From assembly GCA_963699175.1 (NCBI GenBank), contig OY969418.1, forward strand, positions 8,990,001-9,054,000: DNA of 64,000 nt, read 5' to 3'. This document shows, in pieces, positions 30,230 to 40,303 of this stretch; position 1 is the stretch's first letter, and the number at the start of each line of letters is the position of its first letter. The DNA comes from JACPYM01 sp963699175 (lineage in GTDB: Bacteria > Acidobacteriota > Blastocatellia > RBC074). Made by a program: the position numbers and the translations under genes. The notes beneath the pieces are model-generated. The model saw only the letters and a list, made by a program, of their open reading frames with translations. It made no database searches and was not told the DNA's origin.

Positions 30230-31579
30230 ATGCAGTTGGCTGGCAAAAACATTTTGGTCGTTGGCGCAGCGCGCAGCGGTATAGCGGCGGCGCAATTCCT
30301 GCGCGCACGCGGCGCACGCGTGGCGCTCAACGACGCAATGCCAGAGACGGAATGGCCGAACGCCGCAGAATTGCGCGCAGACGGCATAGAGATCGTTGGC
30401 GGTGGACACCCCTTGGAACGGTTCACGCAAGCGGATTTGATTGTAGTATCGCCCGGAGTCCCGCTTGCACTCGAAGCCTTCCAACATGCCCGAAAGGCGG
30501 GTGTCCCCGTCATCGGTGAAGCCGAGTTGGCCGCGCGCTTCTTACGCGGGCGGATGGTTGGCATCACCGGCTCTAACGGCAAGACCACGACGACGACATT
30601 GATTGGCGAAGTTTTGAAAAATGGCGGGCTGCCTACGCTGGTCGGCGGCAACATCGGCACGGCGCTGATTTCGTTGGTTGAGGCGGCGCGTGACGATAGC
30701 TTGACGGTGGCCGAGTTGAGCAGCTTTCAACTCGAAGCCGTCGAGCAATTGCACTTATTTGTGGCTGTGTTGTTGAACATCACACCCGATCATTTGGATC
30801 GCTACGATTCGCTGGAAGATTACGCGGCGGCTAAGGCGAACATCTTCATCAATCAAACGCCCGCCGATTTTGCCGTGTTGAATGCGGATGATGCGCGCGT
30901 GGCGCAGATGGACAGTTTGACCAAGGCGCGCGTGATCTATTTCAGTCGCGCGCGCGAATTGAATGAAGGAATCTTCTTGCGCGGCGAGCAGGTGGTCAGC
31001 CGGTGGCAGGGTACTGAACAGGTAATGCTTGCGCGCGCAGACATCACGTTGCGCGGCGAGCACAACCTGGAAAACGTGATGGCGGCGCTGGCTACTGGCT
31101 TAGCTTGCGGAGTTTCGCCGGAGTCAATGCGTGAGACGGTGCGCAACTTCAAAGGCGTCGAGCACCGGCTGGAATTCGTCGCCGAAATTGACGGCGTGCA
31201 GTTTTACAACGACTCCAAAGCGACCAACGTGGATGCCGCGATCAAAGCGCTCGAAGCTTTTCCCGGCGGTCTCACAGTGATTTTGGGCGGCAAAGACAAG
31301 GGCAGCGACTATGCGCCACTTGCGCCGCTTGTGTGTGAGCGCTGCGCCAACGTGATTCTGATCGGCGCGGCGGCGGAAAAGATTGCGTCGGCTTTGGCCG
31401 AGACGCGCCCTTTGCATCGAGCCGCGACGATGCACGATGCCGTCAGGCTGGGTAAGCAGTTGGCTCAACCCGGCGGCATCGTGCTCCTGGCCCCGGCCTG
31501 CGCGAGCTTCGATATGTTCGATAACTTTGAGCATCGCGGGCGCGTGTTCAAAGAGGCAGTAAATGAGTTGAAGAGCTGA
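30230..31579 (+). CDS. murD: UDP-MurNAc-L-alanine:D-glutamate ligase
   Basis: MurD adds D-glutamate to UDP-MurNAc-L-Ala. The 449-residue protein starts MQLAGKNILVVGAARSG, has the P-loop GITGSNGKTTTT and the C-terminal ILGGKDKGSDY motif. ATG 30230 is the natural start. A GTG at 30203 lies inside the upstream inverted repeat and would encode repeat sequence. No clear ribosome site precedes the ATG. Confidence 0.95.
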   Translation: MQLAGKNILVVGAARSGIAAAQFLRARGARVALNDAMPETEWPNAAELRADGIEIVGGGHPLERFTQADLIVVSPGVPLALEAFQHARKAGVPVIGEAELAARFLRGRMVGITGSNGKTTTTTLIGEVLKNGGLPTLVGGNIGTALISLVEAARDDSLTVAELSSFQLEAVEQLHLFVAVLLNITPDHLDRYDSLEDYAAAKANIFINQTPADFAVLNADDARVAQMDSLTKARVIYFSRARELNEGIFLRGEQVVSRWQGTEQVMLARADITLRGEHNLENVMAALATGLACGVSPESMRETVRNFKGVEHRLEFVAEIDGVQFYNDSKATNVDAAIKALEAFPGGLTVILGGKDKGSDYAPLAPLVCERCANVILIGAAAEKIASALAETRPLHRAATMHDAVRLGKQLAQPGGIVLLAPACASFDMFDNFEHRGRVFKEAVNELKS

Positions 31580-31589
31580 GATTGAAAGA

Positions 31590-31699
31590 AATCAAAAGGC
31601 AAAAGGCAAATATCAAAAGGCAAAAGGTCGGCACTTTGTCTTTTTTATATTTGAAAAAACAGTTCCATCCTTTTGCCTTTTGATATTTGCCTTTTGATT
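31590..31699. repeat. Intergenic inverted repeat, AAAAGGCAAA family
   Basis: Arms at 31590-31627 and 31669-31699 are nearly perfectly complementary. Each is built of the words ATCAAAAGGCAAA, in two or three copies. The loop is AT-rich. It fills the murD-ftsW gap and ends seven bases before the ftsW ATG. Confidence 0.88.
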
Positions 31700-31706
31700 T
31701 TTCTTG

Positions 31707-32840
31707 ATGAAAAACCTACTTCACACTTTGCAGAACCTGCGTTGGGATTTGTGGCTGGTAGTCATCACCTTGGGGTTAGTACTGTGTGGCGTAGTGATGA
31801 TCTACAGCGCGTCGTTGCCGTGGGCGAAAAGCGACAGCTTGTTGCTGAACCAGAGCAAGTACGCCGTTGCCGGCATCATCGCGATGGCGGTGTTGATGCA
31901 GGTGAATTATCGCTTCTACCAAAAGCCGCTGCTGATATATGTCACCTTGGGTGTGATCGCCGCGTTGTTGTTCATCGCTCTAGTGGGGCCGTGGGAGATC
32001 AACGGTGCGCATCGCTGGATTTTCTTGGGCGGTGTTTCGTTGCAACCGTCGGAACTGGCGAAGGCCGCGCTGGTCGTGTTTCTAGCGTGGTTCCTGACAC
32101 TGCGTGAGGAAGAGGGGCGGCTGGAAAATTTCTGGCACACGGTTGCGCCCGCCGGTATGGTGACGGCCATTCTCGCAGGCTTGATTGTCAAAGAGCCTGA
32201 TTTGGGCACGACGCTGATGCTGGGTGCGATCTTTGTGGTGATGGTTTTTGCCATCGGGCTGCCGTTGCGCCATCTACTACGGGTTTTGCCTTTGATGTTG
32301 CCGGTCTTGCTCTATCTGATTATGCGCGTCGGTTGGCGTTGGGAACGTGTCCTGGCTTTTTGGAATCCCGAAAAGTATGCACAAGGCAAAGGCTATCAAG
32401 CCTGGCAATCGCTGATCGCGGTCGGCACAGGCGGCGTGAACGGGTTGGGCCTGGGACAGAGCCGGCAGAAACTCTTCTACCTGCCGGAGGCCCACTCGGA
32501 TTTCATCTTTGCCGTGATCGGCGAAGAGTTGGGCTTAGTGGGCGCGGCCACGCTGGTGGCGGCTTTCGGCTTCTTCTTCTATCGTTGCTATCGCGTGAGC
32601 CGCACGGCGCCAGACAGGTTTGGGCAATTGCTCGCCCTGGGATTTGCAACAGCGATTTTGGTGCAGGCGTTTTTCAACATCAGTGTAAGTCTGAGCATGT
32701 TGCCGACCAAAGGCATCCCGCTGCCGTTCATCAGCGCAGGTGGCACGTCGTTGTTGGTCACGATGGCAACGGTCGGCGTGATGCTGAATATCTCGGCACA
32801 TTGTGAGAAGAGCGGGAAAGCAGGAGAACAGAAGTCGTGA
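31707..32840 (+). CDS. ftsW: Division-specific peptidoglycan glycosyltransferase FtsW
   Basis: FtsW polymerises lipid II at the septum with FtsI. The 377-residue SEDS protein has about ten membrane helices and family motifs such as PSELAKAALVVFLAW, KEPDLGTT, GLGLGQSRQKLFYLPEAHSDF and LPLPFISAGGTS-like (GIPLPFISAGGTS). ATG 31707 directly follows a repeat arm, without a visible ribosome site. Its TGA overlaps the GTG of murG (GTGA). Confidence 0.96.
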   Translation: MKNLLHTLQNLRWDLWLVVITLGLVLCGVVMIYSASLPWAKSDSLLLNQSKYAVAGIIAMAVLMQVNYRFYQKPLLIYVTLGVIAALLFIALVGPWEINGAHRWIFLGGVSLQPSELAKAALVVFLAWFLTLREEEGRLENFWHTVAPAGMVTAILAGLIVKEPDLGTTLMLGAIFVVMVFAIGLPLRHLLRVLPLMLPVLLYLIMRVGWRWERVLAFWNPEKYAQGKGYQAWQSLIAVGTGGVNGLGLGQSRQKLFYLPEAHSDFIFAVIGEELGLVGAATLVAAFGFFFYRCYRVSRTAPDRFGQLLALGFATAILVQAFFNISVSLSMLPTKGIPLPFISAGGTSLLVTMATVGVMLNISAHCEKSGKAGEQKS

Positions 32841-32922
32841 GCGTGAACCAGCAGGAAAAGATGCGAGCATCGGTAGATGCGGGCCAGCTCCCACTCTCCC
32901 GCTCTCTCGCTCTCCCGCTCGC
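32803..32922. repeat. Inverted repeat overlapping ftsW end and murG start, GAGCGGGAGA family
   Basis: The left arm (32803-32829) is G/A-rich with AGAGCGGGAAAGCAGGAGA. The right arm (32888-32922) is its imperfect complement, made of repeated CTCCCGCTCT words. The right arm is translated as part of MurG. The same word family reappears at 46044-46128. Confidence 0.65.
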
Positions 32923-34018
32923 GGTCATCATCGCGGGTGGTGGCACTGGCGGGCACATCTACCCTGGCATTGCGCTGGCGCAAGAATTCAAACGGCGCAA
33001 TGCGCAGAGCAGAGTTCTTTTTATTGGCACGGCGAAAGGCTTGGAGACGAAGATCGTGCCACGTGAAGGTTTCGAGCTGAAGCTGATCGAGGTTGCGGCG
33101 TTGAAGCGTGTTGGTTTGGCGCAACGCGTCAAATCGTTGTTGCTATTGCCAAAAAGCTTTTTAGCCGTGCGCGCTTTAATCCGTGACTTCAAGCCCGACG
33201 TAGTGATTGGCGTCGGCGGCTATTCGTCGGGGCCGGTGGTTTTGATGGCGGCGCTCTCGGGCGTACCGACGTTGGTGGCGGAGTCGAACGCGCTGCCAGG
33301 GTTTACCAATCGCGTGCTGGCGAAGTTTGTCAAGGCGGCTGCCGTGTCGTTTGAAGAAGCGCAGCGTTTTTTCGGCGCGAAGGCGGAGCTGACGGGCAAT
33401 CCGGTGCGCGCGGAGTTTTTCAGCGTGCCGGCGAAACAGCCGGGTGACACGATCAACTTGTTGATTACGGGCGGCAGCCAGGGCGCGCGTGCGATCAACG
33501 AGGCGATGAGCGGCGCGGTCGAGTTTCTCGCTCCGGTGCTGCGCAAAGAAGGTGGGCGATTGGCGATTGTGCATCAAACCGGTGAGGCCGATTTTGAAAA
33601 AGTGCAAGCCGCATATGCCAAACTGGACGGCGCTGCGCCGGTCAAAGTAGAGGTGAAACCTTTCATTGAAAATATGGTGGATGAATTTGCGCGTGCCGAC
33701 CTGGTCATCAGCCGCGCGGGCGCAACCACTGTGGCCGAATTGGCGGCGGCAGGCAAGCCTGCGTTGATGATTCCGTTTCCATTCGCAGCGGACGATCATC
33801 AGCGCAAGAATGCCGAGGCAGTCGAGCACGCTGGCGCGGGCCGCATGATCTTGCAGGCTGAATTGAATCCGGAGCGATTGGCACAGGAGCTTTTATGGTT
33901 GGCGCGTGACGCGCAGCAATTGCAACGCATGAGCGCGGCGAATCGCAAATTGGCGCACCCTGATGCGGCAGCGCGGGTGGTGGATTTGGCAATGAAGTTA
34001 GTGGCCAATAGTAGATAG
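32837..34018 (+). CDS. murG: UDP-GlcNAc:lipid I N-acetylglucosaminyltransferase
   Basis: MurG converts lipid I to lipid II by adding GlcNAc. The GT-B enzyme has the family motifs VIIAGGGTGGHIYPG, GVGGYSSGP and GGSQGARAIN and a C-terminal donor site (RAGATTVAELAAAG). I use GTG 32837, which overlaps the ftsW stop and has GGAG upstream; ATG 32861 with AGGA is an alternative. Either way about 20-28 extra residues precede the usual start, partly encoded by the repeat arm (PLSRSLALPL). Confidence 0.95.
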   Translation: MSVNQQEKMRASVDAGQLPLSRSLALPLAVIIAGGGTGGHIYPGIALAQEFKRRNAQSRVLFIGTAKGLETKIVPREGFELKLIEVAALKRVGLAQRVKSLLLLPKSFLAVRALIRDFKPDVVIGVGGYSSGPVVLMAALSGVPTLVAESNALPGFTNRVLAKFVKAAAVSFEEAQRFFGAKAELTGNPVRAEFFSVPAKQPGDTINLLITGGSQGARAINEAMSGAVEFLAPVLRKEGGRLAIVHQTGEADFEKVQAAYAKLDGAAPVKVEVKPFIENMVDEFARADLVISRAGATTVAELAAAGKPALMIPFPFAADDHQRKNAEAVEHAGAGRMILQAELNPERLAQELLWLARDAQQLQRMSAANRKLAHPDAAARVVDLAMKLVANSR

Positions 34019-34064
34019 TCAGTTCGTGCTACTGACTACTGACTACTGACTACTGACTACTGAC
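34010..34064. repeat. Seven-base tandem repeat with inverted partner, CTACTGA family
   Basis: Five near-perfect copies of the heptamer CTACTGA lie at 34029-34064, ending five bases before the murC ATG. The segment AGTAGATAGTCAGT at 34010-34023, overlapping the murG stop, is complementary to them. A related CTACTGT repeat precedes lon at 56287-56348. Confidence 0.85.
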
Positions 34065-34068
34065 CACA

Positions 34069-35451
<1,383 letters not shown>

Positions 35452-35484
35452 AGCGAAACAGCGAACAGAAAGTAAACAGCAATC

Positions 35485-36435
35485 ATGCCCCCACGCAATA
35501 GACACGCAAACACGGCAAGCACTCTGGCCGCGCGCCATACGCGAGCACGCCGCCGGCCGTCTCCAGCTACCAAAGGCGCCAAGCCGAAACGTCCACGCGC
35601 GCGGCGGACGCGCCAGCCTGCGGCAGCCGGTGGCGGATTTGGCCGCATGATGCGCGGCGTATTTGTCTGGATTGTGGTGATGATTGCCGTCGGCAGCGCG
35701 GCCATCATCTTTCGTTCGTTGACCGGGTCGCAGTTGTTCGCCGTCAAGGAAATTGCGTTGGAGGGCAATACGCGCACGTCGCGGGAAGAATTGTTGGCGC
35801 TGGTCGAAGACAAGACGCGCGCCAGCTTGTGGAAGCTCGATCTGGAAGAGATTCGCAAAGCGCTCAAGCGCAACGCTTGGGTGCGCGACGCCGAGGTGAC
35901 GCGGCAATTGCCCGACAAATTGCACGTCAAGATCAACGAGCGTGAGCCGTATGCGCTAGTCCGCCGCAGTGATAACTCGGTGGTTTGGATTGATCTTGAC
36001 GGCACAGTGTTGGGCGATCATTCGCGCTTCAATCGGGAGGTTATACCACCGGTCATTAGCGGTTTGGCGGAAGGCACGACGCCGAAGGTGCTGGACGCCA
36101 ATCAGCGGCACTTGGATTTGTATCACCAACTGCTCAACGAGTTGGACAGCCGCGAGCCGAAGTTGTCGCCGCGGGTTGATGAGGTAATTTTCGACGCTGG
36201 GGATGGGCTGAAGCTGCGCGTGCACGAAGGTCGGGTGGCGGTTTTGGTTGGGACGAAGGATTTTCGCAAACGTTTGGAGGAGGCGCTGCGGATTCTGCAA
36301 GCCGTCGAGCGCAAGGATATATCCGCTCTGCAACTGATGAAGATTTCCGACGCAGAGCGGTTGTTGAGTGGCAAGCCAATCGCCTACATCAACGCGACCG
36401 TGCCGGGCCGCGCGATTGTAGGCTTGGCTGAGTAA
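35485..36435 (+). CDS. ftsQ: Cell division protein FtsQ
   Basis: FtsQ recruits FtsB/FtsL and others to the divisome. The 316-residue protein has a highly basic, Pro-rich cytoplasmic tail of about 55 residues, one membrane helix (VFVWIVVMIAVGSAAII) and a POTRA domain beginning near FAVKEIALEGNTRTS, then the beta domain with NAWVRDAEVTRQLPDKL. The unusually basic tail resembles that of the FtsL-like protein upstream. It follows murC by 33 bases. Confidence 0.92.
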   Translation: MPPRNRHANTASTLAARHTRARRRPSPATKGAKPKRPRARRTRQPAAAGGGFGRMMRGVFVWIVVMIAVGSAAIIFRSLTGSQLFAVKEIALEGNTRTSREELLALVEDKTRASLWKLDLEEIRKALKRNAWVRDAEVTRQLPDKLHVKINEREPYALVRRSDNSVVWIDLDGTVLGDHSRFNREVIPPVISGLAEGTTPKVLDANQRHLDLYHQLLNELDSREPKLSPRVDEVIFDAGDGLKLRVHEGRVAVLVGTKDFRKRLEEALRILQAVERKDISALQLMKISDAERLLSGKPIAYINATVPGRAIVGLAE

Positions 36436-36437
36436 GC

Positions 36438-36500
36438 AGTGCGGAATGCAGAATGCGGAATGCGGAATCACGCCTGGGTATTTCCGCACTCCGCATTCCA
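36438..36500. repeat. Intergenic inverted repeat, GCGGAAT family
   Basis: The left arm (36438-36468) contains four near copies of the word TGCGGAA. The right arm (36481-36500) is its complement, TTTCCGCACTCCGCATTCCA. It starts two bases after the ftsQ stop. Unlike other members, here a good ribosome site (GGGGAGA) follows before ftsA. Confidence 0.85.
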
Positions 36501-36527
36501 CAATCTATATTGAAAAGGGGAGAAGCA

Positions 36528-37787
36528 ATGCCAACACAAGAAGCGGCACCTATTGTCGGACTCGACATCGGCACGACGACTGTACGAGTCGTAATTGCCG
36601 ATGCGCTGGACGGCGAGGTTGAAATCGTCGGCGTTGGTGAGGCGGAGTCTAAGGGACTGCGCAAAGGCGTCATCAGCAAGCCCGATTTGGCAGTCGAAGC
36701 GATCAAGCGCGCGATTGAGGCGGCGGAGCGCATGTCCGGTATGGACGTGCAGGACGTTTATGTCGGTTTGTCGGGGGCGCACATCAAAGGCGAGAACAGT
36801 CAGGGAATGATCGCTATCCCTGGACGCAACCGCGAGGTCACCGACGACGACATCGCCCGCGTGCAAGAGACGGCCTGCGCCATCTCGATTCCGTCGGGGC
36901 GCGAGATGGCCGACGTGTTGCCGCAGGAATATACGGTAGACGATCAGGACGGGATTGACGACCCGCGTGGCATGCTCGGCGCGCGACTGTCGGTCGCGGT
37001 GCACATCGTGACGAGTCCGGTGGCAACCAAGCAGAACATTGTCAATTGCGTCAACCGCGCCAATCTCAATGTCGCTGACATCTATTTGGTGCAGCTTGCT
37101 TCTGCCGAAGCTGTCTTGAGCGATGATGACAAAGAGTATGGTACAGCGCTCATCAATATCGGCGGTGAAACGGCGAGCCTGGCGGTCTATCAACGCGGCG
37201 CAGTCTGGCACACGGCGGTCTTGCCAGTGGGCGGCAGCCATTTCACCAACGACATCGCGTTTGGTCTGCGCACGCCCGTGCCGGAGGCCGAACGGATCAA
37301 GCGCGAATATGGCTGTGCGAGCCGCGTGTTGCTAGATCAGTTGAGCAATGGCTTTAGCCCGGAGATGATCGAAGTGCCGAGCGTAGGCGACCGCGCGCCG
37401 CGCAACGTCTCACGCGGGATGTTGTGCGAGATTCTGGAGCCGCGCGCCGAAGAGATGTTTGCGCACTTACACGACGAACTCAGACGCGCAGGCTACGACC
37501 GGCAGCTTTCAAGCGGCATTGTGCTGACCGGCGGCGGCGCGATGTTGCCAGGTTTGGTTGAAGTGGCTGAAGCGGTCTTCGATGCGCCAGTGCGTATTGG
37601 TATGCCGAACGAGTCGGAGGAAGTCACGCAGCCGGGCTTCGCCACGGCAGTTGGCTTGGTTTTGTATGGGCTGCGCTGCGAGCAGGGCCAGATCATCAAG
37701 CGGCAGGCGAGCCGCAAGCCGCAGGAGGAGCGCGCGATGGCAACGCGCTTGAAAGAATGGTTTGGCTTGAAGCGACAGTCTGCTTGA
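36528..37787 (+). CDS. ftsA: Cell division protein FtsA
   Basis: FtsA is the actin-like protein that tethers FtsZ to the membrane and recruits the divisome. The 419-residue protein has the phosphate-1 motif VGLDIGTTTVRVV, the SHS2-type insertion region and the adenosine motif VLTGGGAMLPG. A short C-terminal amphipathic helix (RLKEWFGLK) would bind the membrane. ATG 36528 with GGGGAGA upstream is preferred over an ATG at 36453 inside the repeat. Confidence 0.96.
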   Translation: MPTQEAAPIVGLDIGTTTVRVVIADALDGEVEIVGVGEAESKGLRKGVISKPDLAVEAIKRAIEAAERMSGMDVQDVYVGLSGAHIKGENSQGMIAIPGRNREVTDDDIARVQETACAISIPSGREMADVLPQEYTVDDQDGIDDPRGMLGARLSVAVHIVTSPVATKQNIVNCVNRANLNVADIYLVQLASAEAVLSDDDKEYGTALINIGGETASLAVYQRGAVWHTAVLPVGGSHFTNDIAFGLRTPVPEAERIKREYGCASRVLLDQLSNGFSPEMIEVPSVGDRAPRNVSRGMLCEILEPRAEEMFAHLHDELRRAGYDRQLSSGIVLTGGGAMLPGLVEVAEAVFDAPVRIGMPNESEEVTQPGFATAVGLVLYGLRCEQGQIIKRQASRKPQEERAMATRLKEWFGLKRQSA

Positions 37788-38161
37788 AGTGTTTTTCAGA
37801 GCAGCTTTTGCAGTATTGATATTTTTGTGCGACAGAGGTTGCATCTTATTAAGGTGGCGTGCACAATCTGCCTGCCTTTCTTTGGCTTGGGGCTGAATGG
37901 TTTTGGCGTCTGCGTGGGCTGTGTTAGGATGCGTGCACTAAAGAGAGTCCAAGCCCCGTTTGGCTGAGCCAATCTAGAAGCAGGAATAGCAGTACAAATC
38001 GCCAGCATGAGCCGACATTGAAGTCGCCGAATAAAAAAAGACAACCAGGTGACTGAAGCTCTACGGCCTAACGAGATGTCTATTCGTTTACGCCGTAGCC
38101 GCGGTCGCTTTGCAGAAATGCCAAACAATAAAGATAACAATTCACACAGCGGAGGCGCAGG
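37788..38161 (+). promoter_or_regulatory. ftsA-ftsZ intergenic region with a possible ftsZ promoter
   Basis: This 374-base gap is the longest within the dcw cluster and holds no credible gene. A possible promoter is TTGGCG (37903-37908), a 16-base spacer and TAGGAT (37925-37930), the same -10 as the mraZ promoter. Transcription would start near 37937, giving a leader of about 225 bases. A GGAGG lies just before ftsZ. Confidence 0.35.
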
Positions 38162-39340
38162 ATGTCGTTGAATGATCGCACGGTCGTAAATTACACCTTC
38201 GTAGATGAGCCACCAACGAGCGGCGCAATCATCAAGGTAGTAGGCATTGGTGGTGGCGGTGGTAACGCGGTCAATCACATGATCGAGGCTCATATCGAAG
38301 GAATTCAGTTCCTAGTCGCTAATACTGACCTACAGGCGCTGAAGAAATCGCACGCATCGGTTAAATTGCAGCTCGGCGCAAAACTCACCAAAGGGTTGGG
38401 CGCAGGCGCAAATCCCGAGATTGGCCGTGACGCGGCGTTGGAGGACACTGAGAAGATCATCGAGGCGTTGGAAGGCGCGGACATGGTTTTTGTGACGGTT
38501 GGCTTAGGCGGCGGTACCGGTACGGGCGCGGCACCTATCGTCGCCTCGCTCGCTTCTGAGCTGGGTGCGTTGACAGTGGCAGTAGTCACCAAGCCTTTTA
38601 ACTTTGAAGGCAAGCATCGTATGCAGCAGGCTGAGGCGGGATTGGAAGAGTTGCGCTCAGTGGTTGACACACTAATTACTATCCCGAATGAACGGCTGCG
38701 GCAAACGGTGGCACGCGGCATGGCCGTCAGCCAGGCTTTCCGGTTGGCCGACGATGTCTTGCGGCAGGCGGTGCAGGGCATCTCCGACTTGATTACAACG
38801 CCGGGCTTCATCAACGTGGACTTTGCCGATGTCAAAACCGTGATGAAAGGCATGGGCATTGCCCTGATGGGGACGGGCCAGGCTTCCGCCTCCGGCTCCG
38901 ACGGGAACCGCGCCATCAAAGCGACTCAAAGCGCCATTTCCAGCCCACTGCTGGAAGAGGCTTCGATTGAAGGCGCGAAAGGCGTGTTGGTCAATATCAC
39001 AGGCGGGCACGATTTGACGCTGGACGAGGTGGGCGAAGCAATGGACTTGATCCACGATGCAGCCGACCCGGGTGCGAACATTATCTTTGGCACCGTGCTG
39101 GATGAAAAGATGCAGGATGAGATGAAGATTACGGTGATTGCCACCGGCTTTGACCGGGCTGGCGAAATGGCGGCGGATAAAGTGCAGCCGCTGCCGACCG
39201 CGCGCCAAACGCCAAATACAGGCGCAAATACTCGTACTCCTGCTTCACCATCCAATACGTCAGGTAATCAACCGGGCCCACCGAGCCGCGGCACGGATGA
39301 TTTGGATGTGCCGACCTTCATTCGCAAGAAAGCAGATTGA
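38162..39340 (+). CDS. ftsZ: Cell division GTPase FtsZ
   Basis: FtsZ polymerises into the division ring. The 392-residue tubulin homologue has the GTP-binding GIGGGGGNAV, the tubulin signature GGGTGTGAAP at about residue 118, the catalytic-loop NVDFADV and the C-terminal interaction peptide DVPTFIRKKAD after a Pro/Asn/Thr linker. GGAGG precedes the ATG. It ends the dcw cluster. Confidence 0.98.
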   Translation: MSLNDRTVVNYTFVDEPPTSGAIIKVVGIGGGGGNAVNHMIEAHIEGIQFLVANTDLQALKKSHASVKLQLGAKLTKGLGAGANPEIGRDAALEDTEKIIEALEGADMVFVTVGLGGGTGTGAAPIVASLASELGALTVAVVTKPFNFEGKHRMQQAEAGLEELRSVVDTLITIPNERLRQTVARGMAVSQAFRLADDVLRQAVQGISDLITTPGFINVDFADVKTVMKGMGIALMGTGQASASGSDGNRAIKATQSAISSPLLEEASIEGAKGVLVNITGGHDLTLDEVGEAMDLIHDAADPGANIIFGTVLDEKMQDEMKITVIATGFDRAGEMAADKVQPLPTARQTPNTGANTRTPASPSNTSGNQPGPPSRGTDDLDVPTFIRKKAD

Positions 39341-39817
39341 GTTTTGCAGAGGCTGGTGTAGATAATTGCGCCCCTTTTGCTGCGAGGAGCAAAAAACAGC
39401 GCACTAACCTCGCTAATTCACTAGATTCCACTTGCGCCAACGCCGATGTTTAGGTAGCATTCAGTCATCAACGAACAACAGTATTGAGTTTGACTCTCTG
39501 TTGCGCGCAAAAAATTCCGAAGCGCAGATGCAGATTCCCACTTAATTTCATCGTTGATCGCTGCTTGGAAAGAACGCTTTCCAGTGATTGGACTGTCTGG
39601 GGTCTGAAACAAGGCCCGCTCATCGAGACAGTCTCTGCACGGGTGATTGAAGCCGGTTTCGGCCACTCTTTAAGACCCAGTCTCTGGTACAAGCCGTAAA
39701 CTTCTACTGACAACGGTCCAACATTAAGTTAAAGCTCGGAAAGCTCAATGCTGAAGTTCACACTGGCAGATGGAAAGTCAGACTGTCTGCTCAAGCCTCG
39801 ATAGGGGAGAAGAGAAG
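39341..39817. other. Intergenic region with several hairpins, possible small RNA
   Basis: The 477-base gap between ftsZ and the hfq-like gene has no family-like ORF. It shows perfect small hairpins: TTTTGCT/AGCAAAA (about 39376-39397), GGAAAG/CTTTCC (39567-39582), GACTGTCT/AGACAGTC (39591-39598 with 39626-39633) and GCCGGTTTCGGC soon after. No promoter-terminator pair is clear, so a small RNA is only a possibility. Confidence 0.3.
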
Positions 39818-40174
39818 ATGAACAGAAAACTTATTCGCACCACATTAGCCGAAGTCAAAGAGCGCGAGTTACATCGTGAGCATAGGCATATGCCACCGCC
39901 GCCACCACCACAAATGGCCCAGCCCGCGCAACCTAAGAAAAAAGTGCCACCGGAGCAGACCAATGCCGAGAGCTTCTATTACAAGAAGCAGATGGATGCT
40001 CACACGCCAATGGTTGTCGTCTTGCAGGACGGCGAGTCGCTCACCGGCATTATTGAATGGTATGACAAAGGCAGCCTCAAATTGCATCGTGATGACGCAC
40101 CGAATGTGCTGATTCTCAAACACAACATCAAATATCTCTATAAAGCTAAAGAGCAAGCCGCTGAAAAAGAATAG
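39818..40174 (+). CDS. hfq: Hfq-like RNA chaperone with proline-rich N-terminal extension
   Basis: The C-terminal 65 residues of this 118-residue protein match the Sm fold of Hfq: Sm1 in TPMVVVLQDGESLTGIIEWYD and Sm2 in ILKHNIKYLYK, where KH is the conserved Hfq pair. Hfq hexamers bind A- and U-rich RNA and help small RNAs pair with mRNAs. A 50-residue N-terminal extension with six consecutive Pro and basic residues is unusual. ATG 39818 has GGGGAGAAGAG upstream. It is followed by pdxA. Confidence 0.75.
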   Translation: MNRKLIRTTLAEVKERELHREHRHMPPPPPPQMAQPAQPKKKVPPEQTNAESFYYKKQMDAHTPMVVVLQDGESLTGIIEWYDKGSLKLHRDDAPNVLILKHNIKYLYKAKEQAAEKE

Positions 40175-40181
40175 TAATGGC

Positions 40182-40253
40182 AAGCAGAAGGTAAAGGCCA
40201 CCAGCAGTTCTCCTCTTACGGCTTTTACCTTCTACTTTCCTCTTCATCTGCTT
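40182..40253. repeat. Intergenic inverted repeat, GCAGAAGGTAAA family
   Basis: AAGCAGAAGGTAAAGGCC (40182-40199) is largely complementary to GGCTTTTACCTTCTAC... CTGCTT at 40220-40253. It fills the gap between the hfq-like gene and pdxA. It is less perfect than the dcw repeats. Confidence 0.6.
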
Positions 40254-40303
40254 CTTTGGTAGCGCGCCAACTGGTCTGCCAGCGCTCCCTCATTCCCACC
40301 CGT

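Noticed and set aside
34029..34064. Short regular repeat that could suggest a CRISPR array
   Set aside because: The unit is seven bases in direct tandem without spacers, and no cas gene is near.
37796..38293. 165-codon minus-strand frame between ftsA and ftsZ
   Set aside because: It covers the ftsZ start antisense and has no protein-like features.
39376..39400. Hairpin after ftsZ as an intrinsic terminator
   Set aside because: TTTTGCT/AGCAAAA is followed by A and not T on the plus strand.
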